5,835 nucleotides of DNA. Origin: an uncultured Lachnospiraceae bacterium (lineage in GTDB: Bacteria; Bacillota; Clostridia; Lachnospirales; Lachnospiraceae). A program made the translations under genes and the position numbers. The DNA lies in contig CAJUCG010000218.1 of the NCBI GenBank assembly GCA_910585065.1, positions 1 through 5,835 on the forward strand, in the 5' to 3' direction. Position 1 is the first letter of the stretch; every line of letters starts with the position of its first letter. The notes under the pieces were generated by a model. It made no database searches. It saw only the letters and a program-made list of their open reading frames with translations, and had not been told where the DNA came from. Positions 1 to 4,692 of the stretch are shown piece by piece.

Positions 1-53
1 GTCTGACAAAATAAGCGGGACAGGTATAAAGATAGCTGCAAATGTTTAGAATC
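1..53 (+). other. Possible 3' end of an unidentified upstream gene
   Basis: Just before the terminator at 54-88 the sequence should contain the end of whatever gene that terminator serves. One frame (from base 2) is open for 15 codons and stops with TAG at 47-49, four bases before the terminator stem; the other two frames stop at 4-6 (TGA) and 12-14 (TAA). Any of the three could be the real stop. In Clostridia the DUF1385-prmC-prfA cluster often follows rpmE or rho, but nothing here is long enough to identify either. Confidence 0.3.
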
Positions 54-88
54 AGGCTGAGGTTAGCAAGTAATCTCAGCCTATTTTT
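54..88 (+). terminator. Rho-independent terminator of the upstream gene
   Basis: AGGCTGAG (54-61) pairs perfectly with CTCAGCCT (75-82). The stem continues inward through a G-U, T-A, T-A and A-T pair (62-65 with 71-74), giving about 12 bp around a five-base GCAAG loop. A T-rich run (ATTTTT, 83-88) follows at once. This is the canonical form of an intrinsic terminator and separates the upstream gene from the DUF1385-prmC-prfA operon. Confidence 0.85.
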
Positions 89-100
89 CGGTAACGTGTT

Positions 101-127
101 TTTACAATTCTCCGACCGAGATAAAAT
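101..127 (+). promoter_or_regulatory. Candidate sigma-A promoter for the DUF1385-prmC-prfA operon
   Basis: Directly after the upstream terminator lie TTTACA (101-106, five of six matches to TTGACA) and TAAAAT (122-127, five of six to TATAAT). The 15-bp spacer is shorter than the preferred 17, so this is a weak or approximate assignment. Position favours it: an operon beginning at 192 behind a terminator must have a promoter in 89-175. Confidence 0.35.
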
Positions 128-191
128 GCGTACCATGGAGCCAAGTTAGAATCTATCAGAGAGAAAGGTTGAATATGGAGGCTAAAAGTAG

Positions 192-1589
192 ATGAAATCA
201 TCGGGAATCGGCGGGCAGGCGGTGCTTGAGGGTGTGATGATAAAAAATAAAGATCATTACGCAGTTGCCGTCAGGAAACCGGACAATCAGATTGAAGTAA
301 AGACAGATGAATTTCACAGCATAACAGAGCGTGTGGGGCTGTTTCGGCTTCCGTTTTTCCGGGGGATGGCGGTTTTTATTGAATCGCTGCTTTTAGGAGT
401 GCGCACGCTGAGTGACTCCTCAAGTTTTTACGAGGAGGGGGAAAAGAAGGATACGAACCAAAAAAGCAGTTCAAAAGCGGGAGAAACCATGACGGATATC
501 GGGGTGATCGCGCTTTTTGTGCTGATGGCGATCGCAGTATTTATTTTGGTTCCACTTCTGTTTTCAAATCTTCTTGGTCATCTGGTGCATTCAGAGACTC
601 TTGAACTTGTGCTGGAGGGAATTCTTCGCGTAATAATGTTTATTGCATACGTGGTGCTAATTTCAAGGCTTGAGGATGTTAAACGTATTTTTATGTATCA
701 TGGTGCTGAGCATAAATGTATTAACTGTGTTGAGAGTGGTCAGGAATTGACCGTTGCAAATGTAAGGCGGCAGGGACGCTGTCACAGGCAGTGCGGTATG
801 GGATTTCTTCTTCTTGTCATGCTGATAAGCTTTGTGCTTTTTATGTTTATCCGCGTTGATACTGCCTGGCTGCGCTATGTGCTGCGGATTGTGCTAATTC
901 CGTTGATCGCGGGGATCTCCTATGAGTTTGTCCGGCTGGCGGGAAATAGCGAGAGCAAATTGGCGGCTGTGTTAAATAAACCCTGTCTTCTTTTGCAGGG
1001 ACTAACTACAAGAGAGCCGGATGATTCTATGATTGAGGTGGCGATCGCAGCACTTAGTGCTGTCTTTGACTGGGAAGCTTACCAAGAGGAGAGTGGAATT
1101 GCAAAGCGCAGATCGGTGAAGAAAAAAATAGAAGATAGTAGGGAGATGGATCAAAACATTGCTGCAGCGGTGCCAAAAGCTGCGGAAGAAGATGATGAAT
1201 TTCTGCGTGCCCTCGATCACTATTTTGTCTATGACGGTGCAAAGAATGCGACAGCAGGCGGGAGAAACCCTGCAAAAAATTTGGAGAAGACTGCAGAGAG
1301 AAAAGAAGTGCCGCACACCCCGGGAAAAATCCCGGTAAGAATAGAGGGAAATGCCGCTTTGTTTGGAGAAAAAATACCGGATTGGCTCCAGCGCGCACCG
1401 CGTTCTAATGGAAAAACGCCGGGAAAGATTGGTGGGGAAACAAAGATATCAGGAAGAAGCACATCAAAGATAGATGCGGACAAAGCGAAGACGAATGAAA
1501 AGACAATGGGAAGGAGTGCGTTAACAACTGGAAATAGCGCGGAAAGAGCGCGAACCAAACCAGGAAAAGAGGATGGGCGCAGAGAATGA
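192..1589 (+). CDS. DUF1385 (YqhQ-like) membrane protein with long C-terminal tail
   Basis: This 465-residue protein belongs to the DUF1385 family (Bacillus subtilis YqhQ), whose function is not established. Family signatures visible are GGQAVLEGVMI near the N-terminus (7-17), FFRGM (55-59), YHGAEHK (169-175), a HxxC pair (H198, C201, usually HPRCGTSF, here HRQCGMGF) and TTREPDD (272-278). About four hydrophobic segments lie near 103-128, 144-160, 204-221 and 228-248, so it should be an inner-membrane protein. His and Cys residues at 170, 174, 176, 179, 198 and 201 could bind a metal; that is inference. The conserved core ends near residue 296. The remaining roughly 170 residues are an extra tail: an acidic stretch (332-336), a short LDHYFVYDG segment (341-349), then low-complexity K/G/S/T/R-rich sequence. 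Family members are usually about 300 residues. The start at 192 is supported by GGAGG at 177-181. The stop overlaps the prmC start (ATGA), suggesting translational coupling. Confidence 0.9.
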   Translation: MKSSGIGGQAVLEGVMIKNKDHYAVAVRKPDNQIEVKTDEFHSITERVGLFRLPFFRGMAVFIESLLLGVRTLSDSSSFYEEGEKKDTNQKSSSKAGETMTDIGVIALFVLMAIAVFILVPLLFSNLLGHLVHSETLELVLEGILRVIMFIAYVVLISRLEDVKRIFMYHGAEHKCINCVESGQELTVANVRRQGRCHRQCGMGFLLLVMLISFVLFMFIRVDTAWLRYVLRIVLIPLIAGISYEFVRLAGNSESKLAAVLNKPCLLLQGLTTREPDDSMIEVAIAALSAVFDWEAYQEESGIAKRRSVKKKIEDSREMDQNIAAAVPKAAEEDDEFLRALDHYFVYDGAKNATAGGRNPAKNLEKTAERKEVPHTPGKIPVRIEGNAALFGEKIPDWLQRAPRSNGKTPGKIGGETKISGRSTSKIDADKAKTNEKTMGRSALTTGNSAERARTKPGKEDGRRE

Positions 1590-2434
1590 CCATAGGGGAA
1601 GTCTTAAAATTTTCGGAAGAACAATTTAAAAAGGCAGGAATCGCAGAGGCGGCACTGGATGCAAAATATCTTCTGATGGAGACCGCCTCCCTTTCTTCCA
1701 CCGCACTTTTTTTTGGCGCGCAGGAAGAATTGGGGGAGGAAATACTTGCAGCTTACCAGATAGCACTAGAGCGGCGGGTAGCACGCGAACCACTGCAATA
1801 TATTATGGGGACACAAGAATTTATGGGCTTATCTTTTCTGGTGTCCCCTGCGGTCTTAATTCCAAGACAGGATACGGAACTGCTGGTGGAAGCAGCATTG
1901 CCTTACTGTCACGGCGCGCGTACCCTTGATCTGTGTACAGGATCGGGCTGTATTTTATTGAGCCTGGAAAAGTTTGGCTGTGTAAGAGAGGCAGTGGGGA
2001 CGGACTTATCAAGAGAAGCACTTGCAGTTGCACAATTAAATGCGAACCGTCTCAACCTTCACGCACAGTTTATACAGAGTGATCTGTGGGAAAAGGTGCC
2101 CGGAAATTTTGATGTGATTATATCCAATCCGCCTTATATCCCCACCGGGGAAATTGGGGGGTTAATGCCGGAAGTGCGCGATTTTGAACCGCATATGGCA
2201 TTAGATGGCGGTGCGGACGGACTATATTTTTATCGAAAAATTGCAGCGGGCGCAGGGACGCGTCTTAATTTGGGCGGAAGAATTTTTCTGGAAATTGGTT
2301 ATAATCAGGCAGAGGATGTAGCGCGTCTGCTTGATTATAACGGTTTTAGAGAAATTATCATAAAAAAGGATTATGCCGGACTTGACCGTGTGGTATGTGC
2401 GCAGTGGACGGGAAAAGCAGCATTTATCGGCTGA
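1586..2434 (+). CDS. prmC: Peptide chain release factor N5-glutamine methyltransferase PrmC
   Basis: PrmC (HemK) uses S-adenosylmethionine to methylate the side-chain amide of the glutamine in the GGQ motif of class-I release factors, which improves peptide release. At 282 residues it has the normal family length. Residues 1-90 form the helical N-terminal domain that recognises the release factor, ending in the family signature around REPLQYIMGTQEFMGL (67-82) and LIPRQDTELLVE (91-102). The Rossmann methyltransferase domain shows motif I as LDLCTGSGC (114-122), an acidic motif II residue in VGTD (D140), and the catalytic NPPY at 181-184, which positions the target glutamine amide. The ATG at 1586 overlaps the preceding stop by four bases, so it is probably translated by coupling. 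prfA, a substrate of this enzyme, is the next gene. Motifs, length and context agree, so this call is secure. Confidence 0.97.
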   Translation: MTIGEVLKFSEEQFKKAGIAEAALDAKYLLMETASLSSTALFFGAQEELGEEILAAYQIALERRVAREPLQYIMGTQEFMGLSFLVSPAVLIPRQDTELLVEAALPYCHGARTLDLCTGSGCILLSLEKFGCVREAVGTDLSREALAVAQLNANRLNLHAQFIQSDLWEKVPGNFDVIISNPPYIPTGEIGGLMPEVRDFEPHMALDGGADGLYFYRKIAAGAGTRLNLGGRIFLEIGYNQAEDVARLLDYNGFREIIIKKDYAGLDRVVCAQWTGKAAFIG

Positions 2435-2508
2435 GTGAACAAATTTGATGAAATAGGAATTTTTGGAAATTAAATTGATCTTTGATCTCTTGAAAGGGGG
2501 AGAATTTT

Positions 2509-3591
2509 ATGGAGATGTTTGATAAACTGGAGGATACAGAGCGGCGTTTTGAGGAATTGCAGGCAGAGCTTAGCGAACCGACAGTGACAAATGATACCGT
2601 GCGTTTTCGAAAATTGATGAAGGAGCAAAATGATCTTAGTGAAGTCGTTAATGTATACCGCGAATATAAACAGGCAAAGCAAAATATTGAGGACAGCTTG
2701 ACCATGCTTGATACAGAGAGCGATGAGGAACTGCGCGAGTTAGCAAAGGAAGAGCTGGCACAGGGAAAACTTGATGTAGAACGCCTAGAACAGCAGTTAA
2801 AAATCCTCCTTCTTCCAAAAGATCCAAATGACGAAAAAAATGTGATTGTGGAGATTCGCGCGGGTGCGGGCGGCGATGAGGCGGCACTCTTTGCAGCGGA
2901 GCTGTTTCGGATGTATCAGAAATACGCAGAGACACAGCGTTGGAAAGTTGATATGATGAATTTGAATGAGAGCGGGATTGGAGGCTGCAAGGAAGTTATT
3001 TTTATGATCGAGGGAAATGGTGCTTACTCCAAGCTAAAGTATGAGAGCGGCGTTCACCGTGTACAGCGCATTCCGGTCACGGAGTCCGGCGGGCGTATCC
3101 ATACTTCGACTGCGACAGTGGCGATTATGCCGGAGGCGGAAGAGGTGGATGTGCAGCTTGACTTAAATGATTGTCGATTTGATGTGTTTAGATCGTCCGG
3201 AAATGGCGGACAATGCGTTAATACAACGGATTCTGCGGTGCGTTTAACCCATATTCCAACGGGGATTGTGATCTCGTGCCAGGATGAGAAATCGCAGTTA
3301 AAAAACAGGGACAAGGCACTTAAGGTTCTGCGTTCAAGGCTTTATGAGATGGAACTTGAAAAGGCTCATGACGCGGAGGCAGCAGCGAGAAAATCCCAGG
3401 TCGGCACTGGCGATCGCTCTGAAAAAATTCGCACCTACAATTTTCCGCAGGGGAGACTGACAGATCATCGAATTGGACTGACAATCTATAAGCTTGAGAA
3501 AGTGATGGACGGTGATATTGAGGAGATTATCGATGCGTGTATCGCCGCCGATCAGGCGATACGCCTGAGCAACTTAGATGAGAATGGCTGA
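2509..3591 (+). CDS. prfA: Peptide chain release factor 1 (RF1)
   Basis: RF1 recognises UAA and UAG stop codons in the ribosomal A site and triggers hydrolysis of peptidyl-tRNA. The product is 360 residues, the same length as Escherichia coli RF1. The N-terminal helical part (1-105) is charged and probably coiled-coil. Then come GAGGDEA (119-125), the codon-reading tripeptide PVT (189-191, the RF1-type P-x-T, not the SPF of RF2) and the catalytic loop RSSGNGGQCVNTTDSA (228-243) with GGQ at 233-235. Q235 is the residue expected to be methylated by PrmC. The loop reads GNGGQC where the E. coli protein has GAGGQH, a conservative variation outside GGQ itself. A strong Shine-Dalgarno sequence (AAAGGGGGA, 2493-2501) lies about eight bases before the ATG, so it can initiate independently of prmC, 74 bases upstream. 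A terminator follows at 3655-3691. Confidence 0.98.
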   Translation: MEMFDKLEDTERRFEELQAELSEPTVTNDTVRFRKLMKEQNDLSEVVNVYREYKQAKQNIEDSLTMLDTESDEELRELAKEELAQGKLDVERLEQQLKILLLPKDPNDEKNVIVEIRAGAGGDEAALFAAELFRMYQKYAETQRWKVDMMNLNESGIGGCKEVIFMIEGNGAYSKLKYESGVHRVQRIPVTESGGRIHTSTATVAIMPEAEEVDVQLDLNDCRFDVFRSSGNGGQCVNTTDSAVRLTHIPTGIVISCQDEKSQLKNRDKALKVLRSRLYEMELEKAHDAEAAARKSQVGTGDRSEKIRTYNFPQGRLTDHRIGLTIYKLEKVMDGDIEEIIDACIAADQAIRLSNLDENG

Positions 3592-3614
3592 AACCCTTGA
3601 TTTTACTGGGTTTC
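3590..3614 (+). repeat. Small inverted repeat at the prfA stop
   Basis: GAAACCC (3590-3596) and GGGTTTC (3608-3614) form a perfect 7-bp stem with an 11-base loop, overlapping the last two bases of the prfA stop codon. No T tract follows, so it is unlikely to be the terminator. It may protect the 3' end of the mRNA, or be incidental. Confidence 0.5.
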
Positions 3615-3654
3615 CGGTGTTCAGACTTTAAATGAAGATTTTAAAAATTGGGAA

Positions 3655-3691
3655 AAAAACGGTTTATTTCGGTTCGGGATAAACCGTTTTT
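3655..3691 (+). terminator. Rho-independent terminator of the prfA operon, potentially bidirectional
   Basis: AAAAACGGTTTAT (3655-3667) pairs perfectly with ATAAACCGTTTTT (3679-3691), a 13-bp stem. The interior can close further through two G-U pairs and two C-G pairs (3668-3671 with 3675-3678). The T5 end (3687-3691) forms the terminator tail, and the A tract on the left makes the element usable from the other strand too. It lies 63 bases past the prfA stop. Confidence 0.92.
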
Positions 3692-3706
3692 GCTTTAGCA
3701 GCAGTC

Positions 3707-3757
3707 TATCGCTAGTTTTCGCGCCTTAAAATTGGCTTATCGACAGTTTTCGAGCCT
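3707..3757. repeat. Imperfect 20-bp direct repeat, 31-bp period
   Basis: Copy 1 at 3707-3726 (TATCGCTAGTTTTCGCGCCT) and copy 2 at 3738-3757 (TATCGACAGTTTTCGAGCCT) match at 17 of 20 positions. The eleven bases between them are A/T-rich. No third copy is visible within the window. The pair could be a fragment of a dispersed intergenic repeat or a pair of protein-binding sites. Confidence 0.65.
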
Positions 3758-3856
3758 GTAGATATTTGGAAAAAATTGTAAGACTGAATGATAAGCTGTT
3801 GTGTTCATCTTTTTTGTGGAATAAGTCCTTGATTTGCCAGAAAGCTCCTTTTGGGG

Positions 3857-3885
3857 TAGCCAGATTAGGTTGTTTTTGGTACAAT
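3857..3885 (+). promoter_or_regulatory. Candidate extended -10 promoter
   Basis: TGGTACAAT (3877-3885) combines a TGn extension with a near-consensus -10 (TACAAT, 3880-3885). Seventeen bases upstream sits TAGCCA (3857-3862), four of six matches to the -35 consensus. Transcription would begin near 3891-3893, giving a leader of about 250 bases before the gene at 4143. This is the best promoter-like sequence I see in the gap, but it is a consensus match only. Confidence 0.45.
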
Positions 3886-4019
3886 GGAACAAAAGGTCGA
3901 AAGGAGAAGTAAGGGAATTTTAACGGGCGGCAAGAAGCCGTTAGGTTTGGGGGGATTGAAACTACAATAAATAATTTTTCAGGCTGTCATAGGGGGTATT
4001 CTGATGAGGATAAGGCAGG

Positions 4020-4040
4020 TGTTGTCTGTGGTAGACGACA
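4020..4040 (+). repeat. Small hairpin in the leader of the 4143 gene
   Basis: TGTTGTCT (4020-4027) pairs with AGACGACA (4033-4040), eight pairs including one G-U, around a GTGGT loop. No T tract follows, so it is not an intrinsic terminator. If the promoter at 3857-3885 is real, this hairpin lies within the untranslated leader. Confidence 0.45.
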
Positions 4041-4111
4041 GGGTCTTGTAAGGTCTTTGTTGATAATAATTAGCTAAAAATGACTTTACATTCTTAGACA
4101 GGAGAGGTAAG

Positions 4112-4144
4112 ATACCATCATCACATAAGGGAGGATGATGGTAT
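4112..4144 (+). promoter_or_regulatory. Translation-initiation hairpin: SD in loop, start codon in stem
   Basis: ATACCATCATC (4112-4122) is the exact reverse complement of GATGATGGTAT (4134-4144), an 11-bp perfect stem closing an 11-base loop, ACATAAGGGAG. The Shine-Dalgarno sequence AAGGGAGG (4127-4134) lies almost wholly in the loop. The first two bases of the ATG start (4143-4145) are paired at the base of the stem. In mRNA this would restrict start-codon access while leaving the SD exposed. Upstream GGAGAGG (4101-4107) is too far from the start to serve it. The structure is seen directly; the regulatory role is inferred. Confidence 0.65.
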
Positions 4145-4562
4145 GCCAGAAGAGGAAAAAATCCGAAAGGTAATCGAAAAATATTTGGGGTATCTTATTA
4201 GCAGTGATGCGGATGTTGCGCAGACTGAAAAGGGGGTATGGTTTTTTCTTATCCATGATGCGGATGCCGAAAGTTACTACCGCTTCTTCCGGTTTAAGAC
4301 CGCCGAGGAATTGGAACAGTGCATTGTTGAGACCATGGCGGATGACCTGAACTGCCTGTTTGAGGTTTCCGTGGAGGCTGGCTGTACGGTAATGTGCGGG
4401 AAGGATGTAGGGGGTGGGCTGGATGGGGTATCCTGCGCCGGATATATTGGGGCACTGACCCAGTTGGGGGAGAACTGTGCAGTACTGAATCAGATATGCC
4501 AGAAAGCGATACCAAAGCTGAAAGTAATATTGGGAAGCCTGCCGGGGGTATCTGCAGATTAG
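4143..4562 (+). CDS. Hypothetical acidic, Cys-rich 139-residue protein
   Basis: I do not recognise this protein. The reading frame has a good Shine-Dalgarno sequence (AAGGGAGG, eight bases before the ATG) and a soluble, acidic composition. It begins with a charged helix-like segment (MPEEEKIRKVIEKYLGYL, 1-18), followed by alternating hydrophobic and polar stretches including GVWFFLIHDADAESYYRFFRF (31-51) and AEELEQCIVETMADDL (54-69). There are seven cysteines (60, 71, 81, 85, 98, 112, 119), C81 and C85 being a CxxxC pair, and a Gly-rich patch (GKDVGGGLDG, 86-95). No signal peptide or membrane segment is evident. The opposite strand also carries a long open frame here, but its product is Pro/Cys/Tyr-rich and unlike a folded protein, so the plus strand is preferred. 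The gene stands alone behind a structured leader and converges on a methyltransferase gene. Function cannot be assigned; a regulator or accessory-island protein is only a guess. Confidence 0.65.
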   Translation: MPEEEKIRKVIEKYLGYLISSDADVAQTEKGVWFFLIHDADAESYYRFFRFKTAEELEQCIVETMADDLNCLFEVSVEAGCTVMCGKDVGGGLDGVSCAGYIGALTQLGENCAVLNQICQKAIPKLKVILGSLPGVSAD

Positions 4563-4573
4563 TTTCCGGCAGG
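4538..4573 (+). repeat. Inverted repeat spanning the stop codon of the 4143 gene
   Basis: CCTGCCGG (4538-4545) pairs perfectly with CCGGCAGG (4566-4573), with a 20-base loop that contains the TAG stop (4560-4562) and a CTGCAG palindrome (4552-4557). A G-rich run (4575-4580), not T, follows, so on its own it is not a standard terminator. It stands just before the larger hairpin at 4585-4688. Confidence 0.45.
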
Positions 4574-4584
4574 TGGGGGGAGAG

Positions 4585-4688
4585 GCAAGGAGGCTGCCGC
4601 ACAAAGTGAAGGACTACAAAATATATGGGATTTTGATTCCCAAGGTATCTGTATTTTGTGTATTTACTTTGTAAGGCAGCTTCCTTGC
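4585..4688. terminator. Long imperfect hairpin between convergent genes, probable bidirectional terminator
   Basis: Bases 4585-4610 pair with 4663-4688 over 26 positions with only two mismatches (4599-4600 against 4673-4674) and two G-U pairs. Inside, CAAAATA (4617-4623) pairs with TATTTTG (4652-4658), and TGGGA (4626-4630) pairs with TCCCA (4638-4642) around a seven-base loop, so nearly the whole 104 bases can fold into one rod. TTTTCT (4689-4694) follows on the plus strand, consistent with termination of the 4143 gene. On the minus strand the hairpin begins four bases after the methyltransferase stop but ends in a C run, so minus-strand termination is less certain. It is longer than a typical intrinsic terminator. 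Confidence 0.6.
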
Positions 4689-4692
4689 TTTT

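Larger units (their letters stand above)
3692..4142. other. Gene-poor intergenic stretch with repeat, promoter and leader signals
   Basis: I see no convincing gene in these 451 bases. They hold, in order, a diverged direct repeat (3707-3757), a candidate extended -10 promoter (3857-3885), SD-like AAGGAG (3901-3906) with no suitable start behind it, a small hairpin (4020-4040), and the initiation hairpin of the next gene (4112-4144). One frame is open from 3730 to a TAA at 3910-3912 (60 codons, Cys- and Trp-rich) but lacks an ATG and a ribosome binding site. A 28-codon ATG frame (3884-3970) also lacks a ribosome binding site. No tRNA, CRISPR or insertion-sequence end was recognised. Confidence 0.6.

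Noticed and set aside
1002..1701. Several open frames on the minus strand across the 3' part of the DUF1385 gene and start of prmC
   Set aside because: They are antisense shadows: Phe/Leu/Ser/Pro-rich products reflecting the K/G/R/S-rich tail on the plus strand, without supporting start signals.
3054..3314. 86-codon minus-strand frame inside prfA
   Set aside because: It is antisense to the highly conserved catalytic region of RF1, whose coding is certain.
3632..3682. 16-codon frame after prfA
   Set aside because: No ribosome binding site, and its second half is the terminator hairpin.
3595..3835. CCTTGATTT at 3595-3603 and 3827-3835 as a possible attachment-site duplication
   Set aside because: Nine bases is too short to distinguish from chance in a window of this size, and no integrase or element end is associated with it.
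3730..3912. Stop-free 60-codon stretch on the plus strand
   Set aside because: There is no ATG or GTG start with a Shine-Dalgarno sequence, it contains part of the direct repeat and the candidate promoter, and the length is within chance. A decayed gene fragment cannot be excluded.
3884..3970. 28-codon ATG frame beginning MEQKVERRSKG
   Set aside because: No Shine-Dalgarno sequence upstream, and its ATG lies inside the candidate -10 element.
4060..4092. TTGATA (4060-4065) with TACATT (4087-4092) as a closer promoter for the 4143 gene
   Set aside because: The spacing is 21 bp, outside the usable range, so the upstream extended -10 site is preferred.
4398..4428. Possible G-quadruplex (G tracts at 4398-4400, 4410-4414, 4416-4418, 4425-4428)
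   Set aside because: One loop is nine bases, longer than the usual limit of seven, and the tracts sit in coding sequence with Gly codons; not strong enough to claim.
4086..4604. 172-codon open frame on the minus strand opposite the orphan gene
   Set aside because: The product is rich in Pro, Cys and Tyr, lacks a coherent domain-like pattern, starts inside the large palindrome and overlaps a plus-strand frame with a much better ribosome binding site.
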